Assembly (NCBI GenBank): GCA_902789415.1
Contig: CADAOD010000020.1
Location: forward strand, 1-40,913
Origin: an uncultured Prevotellaceae bacterium
GTDB lineage: Bacteria > Bacteroidota > Bacteroidia > Bacteroidales > Bacteroidaceae
Direction of reading: 5' to 3'
DNA: 40,913 bases
Part shown: positions 17,288 through 26,449 of the stretch, in pieces
Numbering within the stretch: position 1 is the stretch's first letter
How the letters are laid out: the number at the start of each line of letters is the position of its first letter
Program-made: the position numbers and the translations under genes
Notes under the pieces: generated by a model
Seen by the model: the letters and a program-made list of their open reading frames with translations, nothing else
Told to the model about the DNA's origin: nothing
The model's database searches: none

Positions 17288-18335
17288 CGAGCTGATACAA
17301 CGCCATGTACAGCTGCTGGTAGAGGGATTAAAACAGAGTGCCACCGTGGTAGTGGCCGATAACGCTAAATCCTTCTATCAGCAGGCTCGTGATGCGCAGG
17401 CTGATATCATACACATTCATGGCGCCAACCAACTGGTGCAAACCAAGGCCATGCGTTGCGCCCATAAGCTTAATATCCGTACCGTAGTAACACCACACGG
17501 CCAGTTGCAGCCCTTTGCCTTGCAGATGTTGCCAGCCCAGCAGCGTGCTGCCATGAGTCTTGTACAGCGCGAATATATAGAGGGCGCCTATGCCGTTATT
17601 ACCTTAGGAAAAATGGAGCGACAAAGCTTCCAGGCCTTAGGTTGGAACCCACGTATTGAGGAGGTACACAATGCTGTGACCACCAACACCATCAGTCCTA
17701 ACGAGATGGCTGCCCAGACATTTGCCATCTACCAAAAGGTGATGGACTCGAACACCCTCGAACTGATGGACGACCTGACGTTGCGTGCCTTGAAGGTGAT
17801 TATCAAGGCCGGCATTATGGGCGATAAGCGCTGGGTGGAGAACGAGGCACAGGAGGTGGATGCACGCCTGATTGACTGGCGCCGCCTGCTGCTATATGCC
17901 GAGCACGAGAACATCAGCAACTATACCGACTATGGTATTCACATACTCAACTACACGTCGCCACTCATCGATACGGCCAAGATAGCGGCCTATTTCCCCA
18001 AGAAATACCATCGCCCCCAGCCCATCAAAGAGCTGATAGGCGATTATCAGGGCGACGAGAACGATTACCTGATGCGCATCATCCGTCAGGTTATCAAAGC
18101 GCCCACCCTGCTTAACATGATGGAGCTTACACGCGAGCTGTATCGCGAAACGGTGAACGACGATAAGTTGGCCGAAGCACTCGAAGAGGCCAACCTTACC
18201 AAGCGTGCCGCCCGCCTGATTCAGGTACTGAGCGAGCAGGTGCTGCTTGACGAGGGCTACATGCCTATCGCCCCACTCGACGACAAGCAAACTGATGCAT
18301 TACGAAACACTCTTAAAAACCATCTTAAGATATGA
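17256..18335 (+). CDS. GT-B N-domain protein with an atypical helical C-terminal half
   Basis: 359 aa. The first 150 residues look like the acceptor domain of a GT4-type glycosyltransferase: MNILHIYPKNNELIQRHVQLL, ADIIHIHGANQ, VVTPHGQLQPF, AYAVITLGKMERQSF, and VHNAVTTN at the interdomain linker. The remaining 200 residues are helical and charged and lack the donor-domain Rossmann fold and EX7E motif. It may therefore be a non-catalytic or regulatory derivative. It overlaps its neighbours at both ends (32 and 4 bases), so the pair of transferase-like genes probably works together. Confidence 0.7.
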   Translation: MNILHIYPKNNELIQRHVQLLVEGLKQSATVVVADNAKSFYQQARDAQADIIHIHGANQLVQTKAMRCAHKLNIRTVVTPHGQLQPFALQMLPAQQRAAMSLVQREYIEGAYAVITLGKMERQSFQALGWNPRIEEVHNAVTTNTISPNEMAAQTFAIYQKVMDSNTLELMDDLTLRALKVIIKAGIMGDKRWVENEAQEVDARLIDWRRLLLYAEHENISNYTDYGIHILNYTSPLIDTAKIAAYFPKKYHRPQPIKELIGDYQGDENDYLMRIIRQVIKAPTLLNMMELTRELYRETVNDDKLAEALEEANLTKRAARLIQVLSEQVLLDEGYMPIAPLDDKQTDALRNTLKNHLKI

Positions 18336-20305
18336 CACATCTTACTGACAATGAAACCGATCTGCACTACCTGCAGCTGTTAGCACAGTCGTTCCCAACG
18401 ATTGCCGATGCCACTACCGAGATTATCAATCTCGAGGCTATCATGGCGCTGCCAAAGGGCACCGAGCACTTTCTGGCCGATATACACGGCGAGAGCGATG
18501 CTTTCCGCCATATCCTGAAGAATGCCTCGGGTAACATCAAGCGTAAGGTAAACGAGCTGTTTGGCAACGATATCCGTGAGAGCGAGAAGAAGGAGCTGTG
18601 CACCCTGATATACTACCCCGAAGAGAAACTGGAGCTGATCAAAGCCCAGGAAAAAGATATCGACGACTGGTACCGTATTACCATCCACCAACTGGTAAAA
18701 GTGTGCCGCGACGTGAGCAGTAAATACACCCGCTCAAAGGTGCGCAAATCGCTGCCACAGGATTTTGCCTACATTATCGAGGAACTGCTGCACGAGAGTT
18801 TGAGCGACAACGATAAGGCTGCCTACGTGAGCGTCATCGTCAACACCATCATTTCAACAGGTCGTGCCGACGATTTTATCTGCGCCATCTGTAACGTTAT
18901 CCAGCGCCTCACAATCGACCAGCTGCATATTCTGGGCGACATCTACGATCGTGGTCCTGGTGCCCACATCATCATGGACACCCTGCGCCAATACCACTCG
19001 TGGGATATCCAGTGGGGCAACCACGATGTGCTGTGGATGGGAGCCTCGGCTGGTAACGATGCCTGTATCTGCAACGTGCTGCGCCTGTGCCTGCGTTATG
19101 CCAACCTTTCTACTATCGAGGAGTACGGCATTAACCTGGTGCCCCTGGCCACCTTTGCACTCGACGTGTATGGCAACGATCCCTGCACGGAGTTCCTGCC
19201 CAAGCTGCTGCCAGGCAACAGCTTGGACGAGAAGAACCAGCAGCTTACCGCCAAGATGCACAAGGCCATCGCTGTGCTGCAGTTTAAGACCGAGGCCGAG
19301 ATATTTAACCGTCGCCCCGAGTGGCAGATGCAAAACCGCTGCATGCTCAGTATGGTAGATTACGAGAAGGGCACCTGCACCATAGATGGCAAGGCCTACG
19401 AGATGAAGAGCTGCAACTTCCCCACCATCGATCCCAAGCACCCCAACAAGCTTACCGCCGAGGAGACCGACCTGATGCAGAAGCTGAACCACTCGTTCCG
19501 CATCAGCGAGAAGCTGCACAAGCATATCAACACACTACTGTCGCACGGCTGTATGTACGCCATCAGCAACAGCAACCTGCTGTTCCATGCCGCCATACCG
19601 CTTAACGATGATGGCACGCTTAAGGAGCTTGAGATTTATCCTGGCAAGCGCTTTGCCGGCAAGGATCTGATGCACAATATCGGCATGATGATTCGCGAGG
19701 CCTTCCAGAACGATTCGCTGGATAAGGATTACGCCCGCGATTACTTCCTGTACCTATGGTGCGGCAAGGATTCGCCATTGTTCTGTAAGTCGAAGATGGC
19801 CACCTTCGAGCGCTACTTCCTGGTTGATAAGGAAACCTATAAGGAGGAGAAAGGCAACTACTTTAAGCTGCGCGATAGCGAGGAGGTTTGCGACCGCATA
19901 CTTGATGCCTTTGGCGTAAAGGGCACCAACCGCCATATTATCAACGGCCACGTGCCCGTGCATGCCGGCAGCGGCGAGAATCCTATCAAGGCAGGCGGCA
20001 AACTCATGGTGATTGACGGCGGTTTCTCCGAGGCCTATCATAAGGAGACGGGTATTGCCGGCTACACGTTGGTTTACCACTCGCGCGGATTCCAACTGGT
20101 TCAGCACGAGCCATTTACATCGGCCCGCGATGCCGTGATGCGCGAGATTGATATCAAATCTACCACGCAGATTATCGAGATGTCGGCTCATCGTATGCTG
20201 GTGGCCGATACGGATAAGGGCGAAGAGCTGCGCGCACAGATTGCCGACCTGAAGGAGCTACTTTACGCCTATCGCCATGGTATTATTACTGAGCGCCGCC
20301 GATGA
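18332..20305 (+). CDS. fbp: Fructose-1,6-bisphosphatase, class III
   Basis: 657 aa, the usual length for the Firmicutes/Bacteroidota class III enzyme of gluconeogenesis. It has a calcineurin-like phosphoesterase core: FLADIHGESDAFRHIL, LGDIYDRGPGAH, WGNHDVLWMGASAG, and late HIINGHVPVHAGSGENP with KAGGKLMVIDGGFSEAYHKETGIAGYTL split around it. It overlaps both neighbours by ATGA, placing it in the same operon as the transferase-like genes and the T9SS plug homologue. Confidence 0.97.
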   Translation: MTHLTDNETDLHYLQLLAQSFPTIADATTEIINLEAIMALPKGTEHFLADIHGESDAFRHILKNASGNIKRKVNELFGNDIRESEKKELCTLIYYPEEKLELIKAQEKDIDDWYRITIHQLVKVCRDVSSKYTRSKVRKSLPQDFAYIIEELLHESLSDNDKAAYVSVIVNTIISTGRADDFICAICNVIQRLTIDQLHILGDIYDRGPGAHIIMDTLRQYHSWDIQWGNHDVLWMGASAGNDACICNVLRLCLRYANLSTIEEYGINLVPLATFALDVYGNDPCTEFLPKLLPGNSLDEKNQQLTAKMHKAIAVLQFKTEAEIFNRRPEWQMQNRCMLSMVDYEKGTCTIDGKAYEMKSCNFPTIDPKHPNKLTAEETDLMQKLNHSFRISEKLHKHINTLLSHGCMYAISNSNLLFHAAIPLNDDGTLKELEIYPGKRFAGKDLMHNIGMMIREAFQNDSLDKDYARDYFLYLWCGKDSPLFCKSKMATFERYFLVDKETYKEEKGNYFKLRDSEEVCDRILDAFGVKGTNRHIINGHVPVHAGSGENPIKAGGKLMVIDGGFSEAYHKETGIAGYTLVYHSRGFQLVQHEPFTSARDAVMREIDIKSTTQIIEMSAHRMLVADTDKGEELRAQIADLKELLYAYRHGIITERRR

Positions 20306-21519
20306 ATCACCGCTGCCTGTTAGCCCTGCTGTGGCTGCTGCCACTTACTGCAACAGCCCAAGACCGCATTAACCAGCCCAACATTAAAACGCTGGTTACG
20401 ATGGTGAACCAGAACTGGCTGAATGCCCCTGTGATGCGCCTGAATGGCGATGATGTGCTTACCGTAGAGTTCGACGAGCTCTCGCACGACTATCATCGCT
20501 ACGTGTATCGCCTGGAGCATTGCGAGGCCGACTGGACACCATCCGAGGAACTGTTTGAGAGCGACTGGCTGTCAGGCTTTAACAATAATCCCATCGACGA
20601 TTACGCCCACTCTATCAACACCATCGTACCCTACACCCACTACCAGCTGCAGCTGCCCAACGACCGCTGCCAGCTGCTAATGAGTGGTAACTACCGCTTG
20701 TATGTTCTGGACGAGGACGACGACAACCGCGAGGTACTGGTAACCCAGTTTATGGTTACCGAACAGAGCATGCGCCTAAGCCTGAGCAGCTCGCCTAACA
20801 CGGATATCGACACCCGCCAGAGCCACCAGCAGGTAACAATGGCCATAGATTACGGCAACCTGCCTGTTACCAATCCCGATACGCAGATTTACGCCGTAGT
20901 AATGCAGAACCACCAGCAGCGCAACATGCGCCAAGGCGTAAAACCCACCATCACCACTCGCAACGGCTTGGAGTGGAGCCACTGCAGGGAGCTGATTTTC
21001 GATGCGGGCAACGAGTATCGCAAGTTCGAGGTGCTAGATGTAAGTCATCCCACCATGGGTATCGACCACATCACCTGGGATGGCGAAAACTATCAGGCCT
21101 ATCCGTTTGTAGATGCCCCACGCCCTAACTACCTGTACGACGAGGATGCCAACGGCGCCTTCTGCATTCGCAACAGCGACTACCACGAGGTAAGCACCAC
21201 GGGCGAGTACGTGTGGGTAAACTACCGCCTGCGTGTGCCCCACCAGGGTCCAATCTTTATTAGCGGACGCTTTGCTACTGCTACTGGCGGCGATGACTAC
21301 ATGCTGTATTACGACCCCGTGAACCAGCTGTACACAGCCAGCATTCTGCAAAAGCAAGGCTACTACAACTACCAGTACACCACAGCCGATGGCCAACAGC
21401 TACCCAGCGAGGGCAACTATTACCAAACCAAAAACCAATATCAAGCTTTAATTTATTATAAGGGAACTACCGACCGCACTTGGCGCCTTAGTGCTTTTGG
21501 CGATACTGATCGGGAGTAA
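20302..21519 (+). CDS. DUF5103 / type IX secretion system plug protein homologue
   Basis: 405 aa. The signal peptide (about 1-19, ending in ATAQD) is followed by N-terminal beta-rich segments (YRYVYRLEHCEADWTPSE, YAHSINTIVPYTHYQL, SGNYRLYVLDEDDDNREVL) characteristic of the DUF5103 family. That family includes the 'Plug' that closes the SprA translocon in Flavobacterium. The C-terminal part has GPIFISGRFAT and YNYQYTTADG. No other T9SS gene lies in the window. The 3' end overlaps the convergent propeller/AraC regulator by 32 bases. Confidence 0.78.
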   Translation: MNHRCLLALLWLLPLTATAQDRINQPNIKTLVTMVNQNWLNAPVMRLNGDDVLTVEFDELSHDYHRYVYRLEHCEADWTPSEELFESDWLSGFNNNPIDDYAHSINTIVPYTHYQLQLPNDRCQLLMSGNYRLYVLDEDDDNREVLVTQFMVTEQSMRLSLSSSPNTDIDTRQSHQQVTMAIDYGNLPVTNPDTQIYAVVMQNHQQRNMRQGVKPTITTRNGLEWSHCRELIFDAGNEYRKFEVLDVSHPTMGIDHITWDGENYQAYPFVDAPRPNYLYDEDANGAFCIRNSDYHEVSTTGEYVWVNYRLRVPHQGPIFISGRFATATGGDDYMLYYDPVNQLYTASILQKQGYYNYQYTTADGQQLPSEGNYYQTKNQYQALIYYKGTTDRTWRLSAFGDTDRE

Positions 21520-23947
21520 GGCGGTGAACGTGGAAGAACTGGGATATCATATAGTTAACCGAGATAAATCCACACTTATCGGCAATAGCCTCAAGCGGCT
21601 CCTTGGAATTACGTAGCATACGCTCTACCCTTACCAAGCGGGTTTGCTTAATAATCGGCAGCGGACTCTTATAAATATTGTTGGTAATCAACTGATAGAA
21701 AGCCTTATGCTCCATACCAGCCGCATTACTCAGTCGGCGCATGCTCATCTTCTTCTTTTTACGCTCAAGCTCTACCAGCGGTGCTATCTTCTTATAAGCC
21801 TTCAGGAATTCAGCATCCAGCGCCAAATATGGGTCGGTCTCAGCCATTGTATATTCCTCTACAGCAGGCTCAAGCACCTCGGGGCTGGTGTTACAGCGAT
21901 CCACAAAGGCGTAAATGCGGTTAATCAAGCCAATCTCCTCGCTGTTACGCTGTGCACGCAGGTTGGCATTCTTCATGTAGATATACAAGTTGATACCTGC
22001 CATGATTAACAGCACCACAGCCAACAGTACAAACATGCCTATCGAGCGCCACCAAGGCTCGTGCACGTCGATGGTCCACTCGTAAGGTCGGGTGTCCCAA
22101 ACATCAGGCGACATCGATGCCTGCACCTGCAGGGTGTACGAACCAGGGCGCAGCGACATCAGCGGCAAGTGCAACATGCCATCCTTATCCACCATACCAT
22201 CTGCGCCATATGACGACGACGACAGCACGCGCCACTCCTCGTCCAGTCCAAGCACACGCACACGATAGAACGTTTGCTGCGGACGGAAATAGTTGAGTGC
22301 CGAGAACACCAGCGTCAGCGAGTTCTGATTATAGTTCAGATCCAAGCCCCATACACGGCTCAGAGCACGGTCAAGTATGCGTTTACCGTCAATCTCGGTA
22401 GTTGGGTTCACATCTACACCATTTACCAGCAGCCTTATCAGCTTAGGATAAATCTTAAACGGATAGTTGTTATCCAGTGTAGTCATCTTGGTGGGATCGA
22501 ACACTACCACATGGTCTAACGACTGCATGGCTATCTGTCCATCGGGTAACAGCATGGCCTTGCCGTTTACAAACGCCTCGTTAGGCACGTAATCGTACTC
22601 GTTGTAGCTGTTAATAAAGTGCACACGCTCATCCTCATCAAACGTTACTACCGAAATACCATAACTGGTGCCCACCCAAATGTGGTGATTGGTATCTTCA
22701 ACTATCGAGTGTACAATGTTGTTATACAAACCATTCTTAACGGTATAAACCTGTGGCAGCAAGTCGGTTTCGTGGCGATACACCTGCAAGCCCTGCGGTG
22801 TGCCCACCCATGTCCAGCCACGCGAATCCTTAAACACGCAGTTAACGGTGCGGTTGCGGAATTTGGGGTACTGGTTTACATGGTCCATCATAGCGCCTAA
22901 CTGGTCAGCCGTTGGGGTTCCCCAGGCATAGGGGGTAAATGGCTGCTTGTAAGGCATAGAGTAAAGAATACCGCGCGTTTCGGTACCTGCCCACATACCA
23001 CCCTGACGGTCGAAAGCTATCACGTTAATATCGGTTTCGAGCGATTGCCCATTATCCAGCATAAGCCCCTCATAATGGTTAGCCTCGCGGGTGTTCAGGT
23101 TCAATGTCCAATAACCGTATTCGCAAGGCACAAACAGCAGCGAGTCGCGCTTAGCCATATTGTTCATATGGTAAGGTGTGCGCAGCAGTTCGCTCCACTG
23201 TCGGGTGGGTGCATCATACTGCATCAGTATGGCCTCCTTGGCACCATTACGCAACTGGTACACCTTGGTGCTATCAAGCAGCAACACCGACGAAGCTGTA
23301 TAAAGGCGGGCATCGCTGTCGGCATACGGACGGCTCTCTACTATGCGCTTACCAGTGGTGGTATCGTACATATCCATCATGCCGTTCTGGTAAAACAGCA
23401 TCAGGTACTTATCCTTATAAATCTCCAGGTCCTGCAGGTTCAACCCCGTACGTGGCCTGATGTACCGCTTGGTTTCAACCGAATAGAGCCCGTTAGCCGT
23501 CAGCAGCCAAACCACACCCGTATGGTCAACAAACAAGTCGCGCACACGCTCTTTCACACCAAATTCGGCAAACACATCGTCGATACTCTGCACAAAGCGC
23601 TCGGTTATCAGCTCAACACAAGTAACGCTACCCGTGTTCTTCAGCCAGATGTGGTGGTACTTGTCGAAGTACAGATGGTAGTTACCATGATAATCCGGCA
23701 GGGCATACACATTCTCGTCAATCGGGTCGATATATGAGAACGCTGAACCATCATAGAAGTTAATCTGGCCCTTGGTAGAAATCACCAGTCGGCCTGTTTT
23801 GGTGCAGTGAATGGTTTGGGCGCCGTTATCGGCCAAACCGTTAGCTGCGGTATAATTACGGAAGATACGCGGTGATACCGTAACAGCCCCTGCCGTCAAA
23901 ATCGACAGCAGCACTGTTAGTAGTATTATCGCGTATCTTCTAGTCAT
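21488..23947 (-). CDS. Propeller / Y_Y_Y membrane sensor with AraC-type DNA-binding domain
   Basis: 819 aa. The signal peptide is followed by a periplasmic two-component-regulator propeller (repeats such as TWVGTPQGLQVY and IWVGTSYGISVV, about 25-500). A Y_Y_Y domain (about 550-635), a transmembrane helix (about 640-662) and a cytoplasmic AraC-type helix-turn-helix (about 715-819; PLEAIADKCGFISVNYMISQFF) come next. The histidine kinase and receiver of hybrid two-component regulators are absent, so it resembles SusR-type one-component regulators. The glycan target is unknown, with no adjacent SusCD pair. A heptad tract lies just upstream, after the acyl-CoA ligase stop. Confidence 0.9.
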   Translation of the reverse strand: MTRRYAIILLTVLLSILTAGAVTVSPRIFRNYTAANGLADNGAQTIHCTKTGRLVISTKGQINFYDGSAFSYIDPIDENVYALPDYHGNYHLYFDKYHHIWLKNTGSVTCVELITERFVQSIDDVFAEFGVKERVRDLFVDHTGVVWLLTANGLYSVETKRYIRPRTGLNLQDLEIYKDKYLMLFYQNGMMDMYDTTTGKRIVESRPYADSDARLYTASSVLLLDSTKVYQLRNGAKEAILMQYDAPTRQWSELLRTPYHMNNMAKRDSLLFVPCEYGYWTLNLNTREANHYEGLMLDNGQSLETDINVIAFDRQGGMWAGTETRGILYSMPYKQPFTPYAWGTPTADQLGAMMDHVNQYPKFRNRTVNCVFKDSRGWTWVGTPQGLQVYRHETDLLPQVYTVKNGLYNNIVHSIVEDTNHHIWVGTSYGISVVTFDEDERVHFINSYNEYDYVPNEAFVNGKAMLLPDGQIAMQSLDHVVVFDPTKMTTLDNNYPFKIYPKLIRLLVNGVDVNPTTEIDGKRILDRALSRVWGLDLNYNQNSLTLVFSALNYFRPQQTFYRVRVLGLDEEWRVLSSSSYGADGMVDKDGMLHLPLMSLRPGSYTLQVQASMSPDVWDTRPYEWTIDVHEPWWRSIGMFVLLAVVLLIMAGINLYIYMKNANLRAQRNSEEIGLINRIYAFVDRCNTSPEVLEPAVEEYTMAETDPYLALDAEFLKAYKKIAPLVELERKKKKMSMRRLSNAAGMEHKAFYQLITNNIYKSPLPIIKQTRLVRVERMLRNSKEPLEAIADKCGFISVNYMISQFFHVHRLTPDQYRQKH

Positions 23948-23960
23948 TGGTTCTTATTTT

Positions 23961-23988
23961 TTCACTATTCACTATTCACTGTTCACTC
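23961..23988 (-). repeat. Heptad tandem tract at the ligase-regulator junction
   Basis: Four period-7 units (TTCACTA-type on the plus strand, TAGTGAA-type in sense). The sense strand has the ligase stop TGA at 23989-23987, then TGA every 7 nt ending at 23983, 23976, 23969 and 23962, with interleaved TAG codons. Confidence 0.75.
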
Positions 23989-25714
23989 ACACCACCTCAA
24001 TTCCTTGTTCCTCACATAGTTTCAGGCTCATCTCCTTGAGTTTGAATTTCTGGATTTTTCCTGATCCCGTAAGCGGGAATTCTTTGATAAAGAACACGTA
24101 TTTAGGAATCTTGTATCGGGCTATCTTTCCTCGGCAGAACAGCTGCACATCCTCGGGCGTCATCTTAACACCCTCTTCCAGGATGATAAAGGCGCCCACG
24201 GCCTCGCCATATTTCTTTGATGGCACAGCAGCCACCTGTACATCGCGAATGCCAGGCATGTGATACAGGAACTCCTCGATTTCGCGTGGGTAGATATTCT
24301 CACCACCACGAATAATCATATCCTTGATACGACCTGTAATTTTGTAGAAGCCCTGCTCATCTTTCACACCCAGGTCGCCTGAGTGCAGATAGCCGTTCTT
24401 ATCAATCACTTCGGCCGTAGCCTCAGGATTCTTATAGTAGCCCTTCATCACGTTAAAGCCCTTACAGCACATCTCACCCTGCACACCAACGGGGCATTCC
24501 TCGCCAGTCTCTGGGTCGAGCACCTTTACATCCACAAATGGGTAGTCACGACCAACGGTAGTGCAACGCTGCTCAAAGGTATCGTTCAGGCAGGTCTGCG
24601 TCATACCAGGCGAGCTCTCGGTAAGTCCGTACACGCTGGTAATGGTCATATACATTTTTTCTGATACCTGCTTCATCAGCTCGATAGGACAAAGACTTCC
24701 GGCCATGATACCTGTACGTAGACAGCTCAGGTCGAACATGTCGAACATCGGGTGGTTCAGCTCGGCTATGAACATCGTGGGCACACCGTAAAGGGCGGTA
24801 CAACGCTCCTTATGCACCGAGGCCAGCACTACCAGAGGGTCGAACTTCTCAACCATCACCTCGGTACAGCCGTGCGTCAGGCAGTTCATGGTAGCCAGCA
24901 CTACGCCAAAGCAGTGGAACAAGGGCACGCATACACACAGTTTATCATCCTGTGTAAAGCCCATATTCTCGCCGGTAAAGTAACCATCGTTCGAAATGCC
25001 GTAGTGAGTAAGCATCACACCCTTGGGGAAACCTGTGGTACCGCTGGTGTACTGCATGTTGCACACATCGTAGCAGCTCACCTGCTTCTTCATTGTGTTC
25101 AGCGTCTCGTCGTCGATATTCTGACCCAACAGCAGCAGCTCGGCGGTGTTGTACATACCGCGATACTTCTCCATACCTATATATACTACGTTCTTAAGGT
25201 AAGGGAATCGCTCGCTGTTCAGATGTCCGCGCTCGCAAGTCTTCAGCTCAGGCAGCATGGTGTAGGTCATATCTACATAGTTACAATCCCATGTACCATC
25301 GGTAATGCACAGCACTTCCATATCCGAGTCCTTACACAGATACTCCAGCTCGTTCTGCTTGTAGTTGGTGTTAACCGTTACCAGCACGGCACCAATCTTA
25401 GCCGTAGCATACAGGAAAGTGAGCCAGTCGGGCACGTTAGTAGCCCAGATACCTACGTTCGAGCCCTTCTTAACGCCGATCGAAATCAAGCCCTTGGCCA
25501 GATTATCTACACGCTCGTTAAACTTGCTCCATGTAAAGCGCAGGTCTCTATCGCTATATACAATGTATTCCTTATCAGGAGTAGTCTCGGCCCAGTACTC
25601 CAGCCATTCGCCCAGAGTTCTTTCCCACAACTTATAGCCCTCCGAGCCAGTCTCGGCCGGATAAGTTCTATTGGGCAACGGACGTCCCGCCATATCGTAT
25701 TTTACATCACTCAT
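23987..25714 (-). CDS. AMP-forming acyl-CoA ligase (AMP-binding family)
   Basis: 575 aa from the ATG of [10 protein letters not shown]; a TTG three codons upstream is less likely. It activates a carboxylic acid, probably medium- or long-chain, to the acyl-CoA through an acyl-AMP. The P-loop-like motif is [12 protein letters not shown]. Later motifs are [42 protein letters not shown] and the C-terminal catalytic lysine in GKIQKFKL. It follows an XRE-cupin regulator by 20 bases on the same strand, a pairing that suggests a regulated acid-uptake or activation unit. The substrate is not determinable here. Confidence 0.92.
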   Translation of the reverse strand: MSDVKYDMAGRPLPNRTYPAETGSEGYKLWERTLGEWLEYWAETTPDKEYIVYSDRDLRFTWSKFNERVDNLAKGLISIGVKKGSNVGIWATNVPDWLTFLYATAKIGAVLVTVNTNYKQNELEYLCKDSDMEVLCITDGTWDCNYVDMTYTMLPELKTCERGHLNSERFPYLKNVVYIGMEKYRGMYNTAELLLLGQNIDDETLNTMKKQVSCYDVCNMQYTSGTTGFPKGVMLTHYGISNDGYFTGENMGFTQDDKLCVCVPLFHCFGVVLATMNCLTHGCTEVMVEKFDPLVVLASVHKERCTALYGVPTMFIAELNHPMFDMFDLSCLRTGIMAGSLCPIELMKQVSEKMYMTITSVYGLTESSPGMTQTCLNDTFEQRCTTVGRDYPFVDVKVLDPETGEECPVGVQGEMCCKGFNVMKGYYKNPEATAEVIDKNGYLHSGDLGVKDEQGFYKITGRIKDMIIRGGENIYPREIEEFLYHMPGIRDVQVAAVPSKKYGEAVGAFIILEEGVKMTPEDVQLFCRGKIARYKIPKYVFFIKEFPLTGSGKIQKFKLKEMSLKLCEEQGIEVV

Positions 25715-25719
25715 AATTT

Positions 25720-25735
25720 TCAATGTTCAATGAAT
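25720..25735 (-). repeat. Short heptad tract between the XRE-cupin and ligase genes
   Basis: Two ATTGAA-type units in sense orientation (TGA at 25729-25727 and 25722-25720) follow the TAA stop of the XRE gene (25737-25735). It is shorter than the other heptad tracts, so the call is weaker. Confidence 0.5.
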
Positions 25736-26316
25736 TAGAATGGAATGTAAACTACTGCCAGAATCTTTGCACTCTTTCCGGGAGCCCCATGTAGATGGTG
25801 CTTCACGATTGAGTCGTAGTAAATGGTGTCGCCCTCTTTCAGGGTGTAGGTTTCTTTACCATACACAATCTCTACTTCACCCTGCATCACGTAAATAAAC
25901 TCCTCGCCCTCGTGGTCGCTCAACTGAAAGTTGGGGTTCTCCTCGGGGTTAATGTCGATTACGAATGGCTCCATGTGGCGACCAGCCTTCTGCTGTGCCA
26001 GTGGGTGATACTCCATGTGCTTACGTGCATCAGTAGCTCCGTTGCTAAAGCTGATGCTGCTATCCTTCTCACGATCTTCGGCGCGACAAACAATAGGTCC
26101 AAGGGCATCGTTATCATCCATAAAGGTACCTAAGCGAACACCTAAAGCACGAGCAATCTTAATCAGCGGACCCAGCGATGGCAGGTTCACATCATTCTCA
26201 ATACTCTCTATCTGCTCCACGGTAAGTCCGCTGCGCTCAGCAATCACGTCGATGCTGAGATTTTTGGTTTCTCTAAGGCCCTTGATTTTTGCGCCTACAA
26301 CTGAATGATTATTCAT
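25735..26316 (-). CDS. XRE-family regulator with C-terminal cupin
   Basis: 193 aa. An N-terminal helix-turn-helix (about 8-62: IKGLRETKNLSIDVIAERSG, VEQIESIENDVNLPSL) is joined to a cupin domain (about 110-190: NFQLSDHEGEEFIYVMQGEV, YTLKEGDTIYYDSIVKHHLH). Such proteins bind a small metabolite in the cupin and control a neighbouring catabolic gene. The adjacent acyl-CoA ligase is the obvious target. A -7 box lies upstream at 26355-26362. Confidence 0.93.
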   Translation of the reverse strand: MNNHSVVGAKIKGLRETKNLSIDVIAERSGLTVEQIESIENDVNLPSLGPLIKIARALGVRLGTFMDDNDALGPIVCRAEDREKDSSISFSNGATDARKHMEYHPLAQQKAGRHMEPFVIDINPEENPNFQLSDHEGEEFIYVMQGEVEIVYGKETYTLKEGDTIYYDSIVKHHLHGAPGKSAKILAVVYIPF

Positions 26317-26354
26317 CTTCCTTACAAAAATTTATTTACCTATTATTTCATGGG

Positions 26355-26383
26355 CAAAAGTACATATTTTAATCCGAAAACAA
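26355..26383 (-). promoter_or_regulatory. Promoter of the XRE-cupin / ligase genes
   Basis: TACTTTTG (26355-26362) with TTTG ending at 26381 upstream on the minus strand. The spacer is 18 nt, slightly short of the usual 19-21. Confidence 0.55.
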
Positions 26384-26413
26384 ATACGTTTTAATAGATT
26401 TTAACAAGTTTTG

Positions 26414-26444
26414 TTGTACAATTGCTAAAAATATTGTATCTTTG
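26414..26444 (+). promoter_or_regulatory. Promoter of the BASS transporter gene
   Basis: TTG at 26414-26416, 20-nt spacer, TATCTTTG at 26437-26444. The box ends 5 nt before the ATG at 26450, so the transcript should start at or within a base or two of the start codon (leaderless). Confidence 0.78.
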
Positions 26445-26449
26445 CGGCG

